A DNA stretch of 54,185 nucleotides from CAYRYU01 sp964428355 (lineage in GTDB: Bacteria; Muiribacteriota; Ozemobacteria; Ozemobacterales; Ozemobacteraceae), in assembly GCA_964428355.1 (NCBI GenBank), contig CAYRYU010000045.1, positions 1-54,185 of the forward strand, given 5' to 3'. A program made the translations under genes and the position numbers. Of this stretch, positions 7,891 to 15,720 are shown one piece after another (position 1 is the stretch's first letter; each line of letters opens with the position of its first letter). The notes under the pieces are model-generated. The model did not search any database. It had not been told where the DNA came from and was given only the letters and a program-made list of their open reading frames with translations.

Positions 7891-9147
7891 ATGGGAAAAA
7901 CGATGGCCGAAAAGATCCTGGCCAGGGCGGCCAAGGCCGCCGACGTATCCCCCGGCGATCTCCTCGACGTCTATCCCGACGTCGCAATGTCACACGAGAA
8001 TGCCGGGCTCGTTTCAAAGGTTTTCAAGGAGATCGGTGTTCCGAAACTCTATGATCCCGACCGGATCGTGATCATTTTCGATCACCGCGTACCAGCCGAG
8101 TCGGAGAAGACCGCCATCGGGCACAAGAATGTCCGGAACTTCATCAAGGCAAACGGAATCAAGAACTTCCACGACATCAACACCGGGATCTGCCACCAGG
8201 TCCTGCCCGAGAACGGCTACTGCCGGCCCGGAGAAGTCCTTGTCGGAACCGATTCCCACACCACCACCCACGGCGCCTTCGGGACATTCTCCACCGGCAT
8301 CGGTGCCACCGAAATGGCCGCCGTCTGGGCCACCGGAAAGCTCTGGATGATGGTTCCCGAATCGATCAAGATCGTGGTGAAGGGGGCCTTCAAGCCCGGT
8401 GTCTACTCCAAGGACCTCATCCTGCACATCATCGGAAAACTTGGTGCCGACGGAGCCGATTACAAATCGGTCGAGTTCTTCGGAAAGCCCATCGACGAGA
8501 TGTCCGTCGCCTCCCGGATGGTTCTCACGAACCTTTCGATGGAAATGGGCGCAAAGGCGGCGATGATCCCCCCCGACAAGAAGACGATCGATTACATCAA
8601 GTCGGTGACCGACAAACCGTTCACCGTCGTCACACCCGACGCGGACGCGGTCTATTCCCAGACCGTGGAGATCGACCTCGGAACCCTTGATCCCCAGGTT
8701 GCCTGCCCCCATGCGGTCGACAACGTGAAGCCCGTGAAGGACATCGCCGGGCTCGAGATAAACCAGGCCCTTCTGGGTTCCTGCACGAACGGCCGTCTGG
8801 AAGATCTCGAGATCGCGGCAAAGATGCTCGCGGGCAAACGGGTCAACCCCGGGGTCCGGCTGATCGTGATTCCTGCATCCTGGAAGGTCTACCGGCAGGC
8901 CCTCGACAATGGCTACATCGCCACTTTCATCGACTCGGGCGCCGTGATCACCAACCCCGGCTGCGGGCCGTGCCTCGGAGCCCACCAGGGCCTCCTGGCC
9001 CCGGGGGAGAGATGCATCAGCAGCACCAACCGCAACTTCAAGGGCCGCATGGGAAGCACCGAAGCCGAGGTCTACCTGGCCTCACCGGCCACGGTCATCG
9101 CCTCGGCGCTCACGGGCAAGATCACCGTTCCGGAGGTGAAGTCATGA
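7891..9147 (+). CDS. leuC: 3-isopropylmalate dehydratase / homoaconitase / aconitase family, large subunit
   Basis: 418 residues, the length of the archaeal-type LeuC/HacA large subunit. The [4Fe-4S] cluster ligands are all present: GSCTNGRLEDL and NPGCGPCLGAH. Further aconitase-fold signatures are GTDSHTTTHGAFGTFSTGIG and DHRVPAESEKTAIGH. With the small subunit it should isomerise a hydroxy-tricarboxylate or dicarboxylate by dehydration and rehydration. No leuA or leuB is present. The next enzyme looks more like isocitrate dehydrogenase than isopropylmalate dehydrogenase, so aconitase or homoaconitase activity is a serious alternative to leucine synthesis. The stop overlaps the small-subunit ATG by 4 bases (ATGA). 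A clear GGAAGGAG precedes the start. Confidence 0.93.
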   Translation: MGKTMAEKILARAAKAADVSPGDLLDVYPDVAMSHENAGLVSKVFKEIGVPKLYDPDRIVIIFDHRVPAESEKTAIGHKNVRNFIKANGIKNFHDINTGICHQVLPENGYCRPGEVLVGTDSHTTTHGAFGTFSTGIGATEMAAVWATGKLWMMVPESIKIVVKGAFKPGVYSKDLILHIIGKLGADGADYKSVEFFGKPIDEMSVASRMVLTNLSMEMGAKAAMIPPDKKTIDYIKSVTDKPFTVVTPDADAVYSQTVEIDLGTLDPQVACPHAVDNVKPVKDIAGLEINQALLGSCTNGRLEDLEIAAKMLAGKRVNPGVRLIVIPASWKVYRQALDNGYIATFIDSGAVITNPGCGPCLGAHQGLLAPGERCISSTNRNFKGRMGSTEAEVYLASPATVIASALTGKITVPEVKS

Positions 9148-9641
9148 AATACAACGGAAGCGTTTTCAAGTACGGAAACGACATCAATACCGACGTGATT
9201 TTTCCCGGCCGGTATCTCAATGTCTTCGACCCCGTGGAGATGGCCAAGCACGCCATGGAGGACCTCGACAAGGAGTTCGTGAAGAAGGTCAAGGCCGGCG
9301 ACATCGTCGTCGCGGGCAAGTATTTCGGTTGCGGGAGCTCCCGCGAACAGGCGGCCACGTGCCTGAAGGCGGCGGGGGTTTCGGTCGTGATAGCCCAAAG
9401 CTTCGCCCGGATCTTCTACCGGAACGCGATCAACCAGGGCCTCGCGATCATGGTCTGCCCCGAAATCACCAAGATCGTGGAAGCGGGAGACAAGATCGAG
9501 GTCGATCCCACCACCGGCGAGATCAACAACCTCTCGCGCCCGGGAAAGGCTGTTGCAAAGAAGCTTCCCCCCTTCATCCTCGAGATCCTGGGAGACGGAG
9601 GCCTGATCCCCCATCTCCAGAAATCGATGAAGAAGAAATGA
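9144..9641 (+). CDS. leuD: 3-isopropylmalate dehydratase / homoaconitase family, small subunit
   Basis: 165 residues. It is the swivelling domain of the two-subunit enzyme: NDINTDVIFPGRYLNVFDP at the N-terminus, then KYFGCGSSREQAA, the signature loop containing the active-site Ser/Arg, and QSFARIFYRNAINQGL. The loop after GRYL, which in archaeal enzymes helps choose between isopropylmalate and homocitrate, reads NV here and does not decide the substrate. It starts inside the stop of the large subunit gene, with GGAGGTGA upstream, so the two are translationally coupled. A dehydrogenase gene follows after 63 bases. Confidence 0.93.
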   Translation: MKYNGSVFKYGNDINTDVIFPGRYLNVFDPVEMAKHAMEDLDKEFVKKVKAGDIVVAGKYFGCGSSREQAATCLKAAGVSVVIAQSFARIFYRNAINQGLAIMVCPEITKIVEAGDKIEVDPTTGEINNLSRPGKAVAKKLPPFILEILGDGGLIPHLQKSMKKK

Positions 9642-9704
9642 CGGAAAGTAACCGGATAGTGACCCAAGAGTAACCGATCGGAAATCGGAAAGGAGAATTC
9701 AGAA

Positions 9705-10847
9705 ATGGGAAAACCCAAGATTGCCTGGTTGCCCGGCGATGGAGTCGGGGTCGACGTGATGAATGCCGCCCGCAAGGTCCTGGACAAGGTGGGCTTCGAA
9801 GCCGAGTACACCGACGGTGACATCGGCTGGGAGTTCTGGTGCAAGGAAGGCGACGCTTTTCCCAAGCGCACGATCGAGCTTCTCAAGAGCGTCGATGCCG
9901 CCATGTTCGGCGCGATCACCAGCAAACCCGTCAAGGAAGCCGAGAACGAGCTGGTCCCCGAGCTCAAGGGAAAGGGCCTGGTCTACAGGTCCCCCATCGT
10001 ACGGATGCGCCAGACGTTCGACCTCTGGAACTGCCTCCGGCCGTGCAAGGGATACGCCGGCAACCCCATCAACTTCAAGGAGAACATCGACCTGGTGGTC
10101 TTCCGCGAGAACTGCGAGGACCTTTACTGCGGCGTCGAGTTCAACCCGCCCCCGTCCGAACTGGTTGCGACCCTTTCCAAGGTTTCGAAGAACTTCGCCC
10201 CCTTCGAGAAACTTCCGGCGGATCAGTATGCTATCAGCTGCAAGATCAACACCCGCAAGGGAAGCTCCCGCATCGTCCGGGCGGCGTTCGAATTCGCCAA
10301 GCAGTTCGGGCGGAAGAAGGTCACCATCGTTCACAAGGCCAACGTCGTCCGCGCGTCCGACGGGCTCTTCCTCGAGGAGGCAAAGAAGGTCGCGAAGGAA
10401 TTCCCCGAGATCAAATACGATGAAGCCAACATCGATGCCATGTGCATGTGGCTATTGAAGAACCCCTTCAACTACGACGTCCTGGTCGCCCCCAACCTCT
10501 ATGGGGACATCATCAGCGACCTGTGCGCCCAGATGGTGGGCGGCCTCGGGTTCGGGTGCTCGGGAAACATCGGCGACAATCTGGCGGTTTTCGAACCCAC
10601 CCACGGGTCCGCACCGAAGTATGCGGGAATGAACAAGGTGAACCCGATCGCGACCATCCTTGCCGCGAAGATGATGCTGGATTGGCTTGGAAAGAAGCGG
10701 AACGACTCCGATCTCGCCAAGAAGGCCGTCTCCATCGAATCCGCCGTCGCCAAGGTGATCAAGGACGGAAAAGCGCGAACCTACGACATGGGTGGAACGA
10801 CCACCACCAGCGGGATGGCGGATGCCATCGCCGAGGCACTGAAGTAG
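9705..10847 (+). CDS. Isocitrate/isopropylmalate dehydrogenase family; probably NADP-type isocitrate dehydrogenase
   Basis: 380 residues, beta-decarboxylating dehydrogenase fold. N-terminal IAWLPGDGVGVDVM; substrate region RSPIVRMRQTFDLWNCLRPC; FRENCEDLYCGVEF; catalytic Lys/Asp motifs KANVVRASDGLF and YDVLVAPNLYGDIISDL; cofactor loop EPTHGSAPKYAG. Two features favour isocitrate dehydrogenase over LeuB: a Ser at the place of E. coli Icd Ser113 (RSP against RSL), and Lys-Tyr in the cofactor loop, which reads APDIAG in NAD-dependent LeuB. Homoisocitrate dehydrogenase cannot be excluded. It lies just downstream of the leuCD-like pair in the same direction and is followed by a terminator, so the three probably form an operon that interconverts a tricarboxylate and oxidises it to a 2-oxoacid. 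Confidence 0.85.
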   Translation: MGKPKIAWLPGDGVGVDVMNAARKVLDKVGFEAEYTDGDIGWEFWCKEGDAFPKRTIELLKSVDAAMFGAITSKPVKEAENELVPELKGKGLVYRSPIVRMRQTFDLWNCLRPCKGYAGNPINFKENIDLVVFRENCEDLYCGVEFNPPPSELVATLSKVSKNFAPFEKLPADQYAISCKINTRKGSSRIVRAAFEFAKQFGRKKVTIVHKANVVRASDGLFLEEAKKVAKEFPEIKYDEANIDAMCMWLLKNPFNYDVLVAPNLYGDIISDLCAQMVGGLGFGCSGNIGDNLAVFEPTHGSAPKYAGMNKVNPIATILAAKMMLDWLGKKRNDSDLAKKAVSIESAVAKVIKDGKARTYDMGGTTTTSGMADAIAEALK

Positions 10848-10898
10848 ATCGAACTCATCCACGTTTCCGGTCGGTCCGGAAGCCGTTCGTCTGATCCG

Positions 10899-10926
10899 GG
10901 GGCAGGCCGAAAGGTCTGCCCCTTTT
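10899..10926 (+). terminator. Rho-independent terminator
   Basis: 10-bp stem GGGGCAGGCC/GGTCTGCCCC (one G-T pair) with a GAAA tetraloop and TTTT. It ends the hydro-lyase/dehydrogenase operon only four bases before the next ATG. Confidence 0.85.
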
Positions 10927-10930
10927 CGAT

Positions 10931-12670
10931 ATGAAGCGCGAACTTGTCATCTGGACGCTGCTGTTGGCGGGTCTTGGAGCCCTTGGGGGGATCGGACTCG
11001 CCCGGCTTGTCTTTTCGAAGATGCACCTTGGACTGGGCCGGGGAAAATACGCAGGAGGATTCCCCGTTTGGTTCGGCCTTTGGGGGTTGATTTATCTCCC
11101 CATCCTGAAGATTCCCGGAGAAGGGGTCCACCTGGCTCTGGCCGTGACCGTCCTCGGAATCATCGGAATGCTCCGCGACCTTCGCCCGGATTCACGTGGA
11201 ACCGGTTTCCCCGGTCTGGTCGGAGCCATGATCGCCTCGGCTGTTCTTTTTCCACGCCCCCCGGGAGTCTCCCCATTCCTTGGGATCATGCTTACCGCAG
11301 GCCTTCCGGCCCTGACCATCTTGTGCCTGAAGATCGCCTCGCTGGTTTTCGAAATGCCTCTCATTTTGACGCTCGGGACGGGAACCGCCTTTCTTCTCTG
11401 TTTCCCGCAACAGGCATACTGCCCCGACTGGCTGATAGCTTTCACCCTGCTTCTCGTCGAGGTTCCATTCCTGCTTCTGGTACTCTTCCTCAAAGGGGAC
11501 CGACGCCTTCTGGGAGACGCCGGGATCTTCTCTCTGGGAGGGCTCGTTTCAGGGATCTGCCTGCTGGGCCAGTCAAAGGCGCTCCTTCTTTTCGGCCTCC
11601 TTCTTCCCTCGATGGTCGTTTTCTTCCCCGTCGCCCTGGTCTGCGGGCTGATCCTCGTCTCCTATTTCGGAAACGAGTTGTACAACCCCAAAAAGGACCG
11701 GGTGGCCTTATCGTTCGCATGGAACCTCGAACGTGATCGGACCGTGGCTTTCGCGGGAATGGTATTCCTTTGCCTCAACTTCTTCGGCCTACTGATGGTT
11801 GTCCAGGCATCTCCCACTGTCTTCGTCATCCTCCTGTTTCTTTTCCTTCTTTCGCTCTACGGTTTTGCCGGCAGATTCATCCAACCGCGAATCCGGACGT
11901 TTCCCGCTGACACGAGCGCTTCGGGAGGACGGCTGGAGGTCCTTGGAATCCCCGTGGACAACCTGTCGAAAGAGGAGGTTCTCAGGCGCGTGGGGGGATG
12001 GATGGCCAACCCCAAAGGCCTGAAGCATATCCTTACCGCGGACTCCCTCGCGATCGAACGCGCAACCCAGGACCGGGTTTTCCGGGGACTGGCAAGGAAG
12101 GCGGATCTGATCGTCCCGGATGGGGCGGGACTGGTCTGGGCGGCCGATTTCATGGGAACCCCTCTAGCAGCGCGCATTCCAGGGGTGGGCCTCGTATCCG
12201 ACATCTGTTCTCTCGCACAGGAAAGGGGGAAGCGGGTCGCCCTCGTAGGGTCGAAACCCGGAATCGTGGAACTGGCTGTGAAAAACCTGCGGGAGCAGTT
12301 CCCCAGGCTGGAAGTGACCTATTCCAGAGACGGTTTCTTTTCCGAAGGGTCTGACGAGGAGCAGCGGGTGATCGCTTCGATCCGGAAATCTGGAGCGGAT
12401 GCTCTCTTCGTAGGGATGGGAGTCCCGCGGCAGGAAACACTGATCGACCGATTGCGTTCGGAAGGCGTTCCGATCGTGGCGATCGGGGTCGGAGGAAGTT
12501 TCGACGTCATCTCGGGCACGATCCCGCGCGCCCCGGACATGATGCAACGATTCGCCCTCGAATGGCTCTACCGCCTCTGGATGGAGCCCTCCCGTTTCCG
12601 CCGAATGCTTGGAATCCCCCGCTTCGTCATCGCAATCCTCCGCCGCAAATGGAACGCCCGCAAGAAGTGA
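10931..12670 (+). CDS. Fusion of TagO/MraY-like polyprenyl-phosphate transferase domain (degenerate) and TagA/WecG glycosyltransferase
   Basis: 579 residues. Residues 1-330 are a polytopic membrane domain with about ten helices; GRGKYAGGFPVWFGLW and LLGDAGIFSLGGL (Asp196) match the early Gly-rich and late GDAG motifs of the MraY/WecA/TagO family. The catalytic Asp-Asp pair is lost: the site reads LGIIGMLRDL, with Gly79-Met80 in its place, and the NxxNxxD motif is not found. Residues 335-579 are a complete GT26 (WecG/TagA/CpsF) domain: HILTADSLAI, VPDGAGLVWA (Asp397, the likely base), VALVGSKPGIVELA and ALFVGMGVPRQE. GT26 enzymes add the second sugar (ManNAc or ManNAcA) to lipid-linked GlcNAc at the membrane. 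I infer that the inactive TagO-like half anchors the enzyme or binds its lipid. No clear ribosome site; the ATG is just after a terminator. Confidence 0.88.
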   Translation: MKRELVIWTLLLAGLGALGGIGLARLVFSKMHLGLGRGKYAGGFPVWFGLWGLIYLPILKIPGEGVHLALAVTVLGIIGMLRDLRPDSRGTGFPGLVGAMIASAVLFPRPPGVSPFLGIMLTAGLPALTILCLKIASLVFEMPLILTLGTGTAFLLCFPQQAYCPDWLIAFTLLLVEVPFLLLVLFLKGDRRLLGDAGIFSLGGLVSGICLLGQSKALLLFGLLLPSMVVFFPVALVCGLILVSYFGNELYNPKKDRVALSFAWNLERDRTVAFAGMVFLCLNFFGLLMVVQASPTVFVILLFLFLLSLYGFAGRFIQPRIRTFPADTSASGGRLEVLGIPVDNLSKEEVLRRVGGWMANPKGLKHILTADSLAIERATQDRVFRGLARKADLIVPDGAGLVWAADFMGTPLAARIPGVGLVSDICSLAQERGKRVALVGSKPGIVELAVKNLREQFPRLEVTYSRDGFFSEGSDEEQRVIASIRKSGADALFVGMGVPRQETLIDRLRSEGVPIVAIGVGGSFDVISGTIPRAPDMMQRFALEWLYRLWMEPSRFRRMLGIPRFVIAILRRKWNARKK

Positions 12671-12693
12671 AAGAAAGGCAGGAAGGAGATTGT

Positions 12694-12954
12694 ATGCATG
12701 GAACCATAACCGCCCTTGCGGAGACGGCGGCCCGGGGTCTGGAAGGTGTCCAGGAGCGCGGACAGAAGCTCGCCGACGAGGCCCGGCCGAAGGTGGAAGC
12801 GTTGGGCCAGAAGATCCTGGAAGTTGATAAACCCGGGGCTCCGCATCTCGGGGTGTCGCATTTGACCGTCCTGGTGAAGGGAGCAAAGGCGCATGCCCGG
12901 AAGGTCCTCGAAAGCCTCGATTGGAAGAGGCTAAAGGCCCTCATGGTGAAGTAG
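12694..12954 (+). CDS. Small hypothetical protein
   Basis: 86 residues, not recognised. It is Ala/Lys/Glu-rich and amphipathic (LEGVQERGQKLADEARPKVE), likely helical, with a central Pro-Gly hinge and a basic C-terminus (LDWKRLKALMVK). No signal peptide or TM segment. ATG 12694 has GGAAGGAG just upstream, and the gene begins 24 bases after the glycosyltransferase fusion, so it is probably co-transcribed. Confidence 0.65.
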   Translation: MHGTITALAETAARGLEGVQERGQKLADEARPKVEALGQKILEVDKPGAPHLGVSHLTVLVKGAKAHARKVLESLDWKRLKALMVK

Positions 12955-12981
12955 CCCGTTGGGGAAAGGGAGAAAAGGGTC

Positions 12982-13437
12982 ATGCCCGAGATCAAGCGAT
13001 TGTTCGAGAAACTGGAAAAGATCCAACGCCTGTTCGACCGGGCAACATCACCCGGGGAACGGGCCGCCGCGCAAGCGGCATTGGACAGACTGAAGCAACA
13101 GCTCGAAGAGATTCCCGGAATGGAGTTCCATGAAGAGGCGACCTCTCATTCACCCAGCGAACCCCTCGTGGAATTCCGTTTCACCCTCAACAACCAATGG
13201 TCCCGGAATCTTCTTCTGGCGCTCATGAACAAGTACGGTCTCTCGGCCTTCCGGAGACCGGGCCAGCGCCGGACAACCCTGCGGGTCAGGGCAACCGACT
13301 CGTTCGTTCGGGAAACCCTCTGGCCCGAGTTCTGCGCCCTCGACCGCGAGCTGACCGGGTATCTGTCCGAAATGGCCGATGAGATCATATCAAAGGCGAT
13401 CATGCGCCCATCGCCAGGGCATCACCGCAGAGGCTAG
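12982..13437 (+). CDS. Hypothetical protein with DUF2786-like helical N-terminus
   Basis: 151 residues. The N-terminal helical hairpin (LEKIQRLFDRATSPGERAAA, then LDRLKQQLEEI) weakly resembles DUF2786. The remainder (NNQWSRNLLLALMNKYGL, RRPGQRRTTLRVRA, LWPEFCALDRELTGYLSEMA) is a mixed alpha/beta domain I cannot assign. Soluble, no signal. GGGAAAGGGAG upstream; it follows the 86-residue gene by 27 bases. Confidence 0.7.
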   Translation: MPEIKRLFEKLEKIQRLFDRATSPGERAAAQAALDRLKQQLEEIPGMEFHEEATSHSPSEPLVEFRFTLNNQWSRNLLLALMNKYGLSAFRRPGQRRTTLRVRATDSFVRETLWPEFCALDRELTGYLSEMADEIISKAIMRPSPGHHRRG

Positions 13438-13622
13438 CGATTTCGCCACCCCAGAATCAAGCCGGCAACGGAGGTGCGGGGGAATCCCTTTCCTCCCGTT
13501 ACCTCCAACATGCAGGATTCCGCGCCCAGAACACCCAGGATGAACGTTCCTTCCTTCCTCCGGAGGAACCCGGCTCCTCCCCCTGGTTTTTTTCTCGAGA
13601 ACCCCGGATTTTTTCCAAACGA

Positions 13623-13631
13623 TGGTAGAAT
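13623..13631 (+). promoter_or_regulatory. Extended -10 element upstream of the hybrid kinase
   Basis: TGGTAGAAT fits an extended -10; no good -35 was found. A GGAGG ribosome site and ATG 13656 follow 25 bases later. Confidence 0.4.
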
Positions 13632-13655
13632 GATGGAAAGAATGGTTTTTGGAGG

Positions 13656-15689
13656 ATGGCCGCGATGGCCGCCGAAAGAGAAAAGGCCCTTCTCGAGGAG
13701 ATCGAAAACCTCAGAACCCGTGTCCGGGGGCTCGAAGCCGAATCCCAAGCCCAGCAGGAGCGGGAGCGGACCTTCAGGCAAGCGGAGAACCGGTTCAAAG
13801 CCCTCTTCAACAACGCCCAGGTCGGTGTCTTCCGCTCGAAACTGAGCGATGGAACTCTCCTCGAGATCAACGAAAAGCTCGCCCGGATGTTGAGATTTTC
13901 ATCGCGTGAGGAGGCACTGAAAACGGGCTTCATCACCGCGGACCATTACGTTCACCCCGAACAACGCGCAAACATCGTCAAGAAGGCCATGGAATCAGGC
14001 GGAATCGTCGATTGCGCCGAAATCGAGTTGCGCCGGATCGATGGAACCGTTTTTACGATAATGTGGTCGGGCACCATCGACCGGGAAAAGGATCTGATCG
14101 ACGGGGTGTTCATAGACATTTCCGAGCGGAAGAAAATGGAACGGGATCTGCTCGAAAGGGAAAGGAAGCTTTCGAGCATTTTCCGGGCGGTTCCGATTGG
14201 CCTTGGGATAGTCACCGAACGCCTGCTCGTGGAACTGAATGACGGACTCTGCGAGATTTCCGGTTACTGCCGCGGGGAACTGTTGAACCAGGTTTCCCGG
14301 ATTCTCTATCCAACCGAGGAGGATTTCGAAAGGGCAGGAAGAGATTCGGAGGCCCAGATCCAAAAATTCGGAACCGCCAACCTCGAATGCATCTGGCGGC
14401 ACAAGAGCGGCAGGGAAATCGACGTGATGATCACGCTGGTTCCCCTCGAACCGGGGAATCCCCGGAACGGTTTGACCTTCTCGGTTCTAGACATCACGCA
14501 AAGAAAGAAAGCCGAACTCGATCGCCAGAGGCTCGAAACCCAGCTCCGCCATGCCCAGAGGATCGAGTCGATCGGCAGACTGGCCGGCGGGGTCGCCCAC
14601 GATCTGAACAATCTCCTCTCCCCGATCCTCGGCTTCTCCGATCTGCTTTTGATGGAAACCGAGGAATCCGACCCGAAACATTTCAAGATCCGGGAGATCC
14701 TGACGGCGGCACAGCGCGCCCAGGACCTCTCCAGGCAACTTCTGACTTTCAGCCGCAAGCAACCTCAGGAGTTGAAGCCGGTCGACCTGAGGAAGGTCGT
14801 CGAAAGTCTCAGGAAGCTCCTGCGGCGAACGATACCGGAAAACATCACCATCACGGCCAATCTACCCCCGGTCCTTTCCAACATCCGGGGCGACATGGGA
14901 CAACTCGAGCAGATGCTGATGAACCTGATCGTTAACGCCCAGGACGCGATGCCGAAAGGGGGAACCCTGATCCTGGCACTCGAGGAAACCTGGATCGACG
15001 AAGGGTTCCCGAACGCCCTCGGATTCGACCTTCGTCCCGGAAAACACGTTCTTCTTCGGGTCGCCGATTCGGGAACTGGAATGTCCCCCAACGTCCTTTC
15101 CAGATTGTTCGAACCCTTTTTCACCACCAAGGAGGTGAACAAGGGCACCGGACTCGGCCTCTCCATGGTCTACGGAATCGTCAAACAGCATGGCGGCTCA
15201 ATTCACGTCTATTCCGAACCCGACCGGGGAACCACCTTCAAGATCTTCTTCCCCGCCACCGAGGAGAAGCCCGGTTCCTCTTCCATCCAGGACGGATCCG
15301 CCGCCGATTTCCCGGGAAAAGGCCAGCTGATCCTGATCGTGGAGGACAACGAGAGCGTCCGGAAACTCGCCGAGATGATCCTTTCAAAGCTCGGATATCG
15401 TGTGATGATCGCCGAATCACCGGAGCTGGGGTTGGAGATACTGAGGAAAGACCCCGACAGCATCGATCTCATACTGACCGATGTGATCATGCCCGGAATG
15501 AATGGTCACGAACTTTTCCAGATGGCCCGCACCATCCGTCCCGGGATCAAGGTGGTGTTCATGTCCGGCTACGATCCCAATCTCATCTCCCACCACGGAA
15601 TCCTTGAAGAAGGTGTGGTCTTCCTGCAGAAACCCTTCACCTCGTTCAGCCTCGTCAAGAAGATCTCCGAGGGCCTGGAAAAACCATGA
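13656..15689 (+). CDS. Hybrid histidine kinase with two PAS domains and a receiver domain
   Basis: 677 residues, soluble. Order: coiled coil (1-45), PAS domain (about 40-155), PAS domain with PAC segment (about 165-285), HisKA with GGVAHDLNNLLSPILG (phospho-acceptor His315), HATPase with NLIVNAQDAMPKGG, DSGTGMSP and GTGLGLSMVYGIV, then a receiver domain (about 565-677) with phospho-acceptor Asp609 in LTDVIMPGMNG. Lack of TM segments points to a cytoplasmic signal sensed by the PAS domains, and the tethered receiver suggests internal phosphotransfer. There is no adjacent response regulator or phosphotransfer protein. ATG 13656 has GGAGG directly upstream and follows an extended -10 box. Confidence 0.95.
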   Translation: MAAMAAEREKALLEEIENLRTRVRGLEAESQAQQERERTFRQAENRFKALFNNAQVGVFRSKLSDGTLLEINEKLARMLRFSSREEALKTGFITADHYVHPEQRANIVKKAMESGGIVDCAEIELRRIDGTVFTIMWSGTIDREKDLIDGVFIDISERKKMERDLLERERKLSSIFRAVPIGLGIVTERLLVELNDGLCEISGYCRGELLNQVSRILYPTEEDFERAGRDSEAQIQKFGTANLECIWRHKSGREIDVMITLVPLEPGNPRNGLTFSVLDITQRKKAELDRQRLETQLRHAQRIESIGRLAGGVAHDLNNLLSPILGFSDLLLMETEESDPKHFKIREILTAAQRAQDLSRQLLTFSRKQPQELKPVDLRKVVESLRKLLRRTIPENITITANLPPVLSNIRGDMGQLEQMLMNLIVNAQDAMPKGGTLILALEETWIDEGFPNALGFDLRPGKHVLLRVADSGTGMSPNVLSRLFEPFFTTKEVNKGTGLGLSMVYGIVKQHGGSIHVYSEPDRGTTFKIFFPATEEKPGSSSIQDGSAADFPGKGQLILIVEDNESVRKLAEMILSKLGYRVMIAESPELGLEILRKDPDSIDLILTDVIMPGMNGHELFQMARTIRPGIKVVFMSGYDPNLISHHGILEEGVVFLQKPFTSFSLVKKISEGLEKP

Positions 15690-15720
15690 CCCGCAGAAAG
15701 CCTCGGGATCGGTGGCCCGG

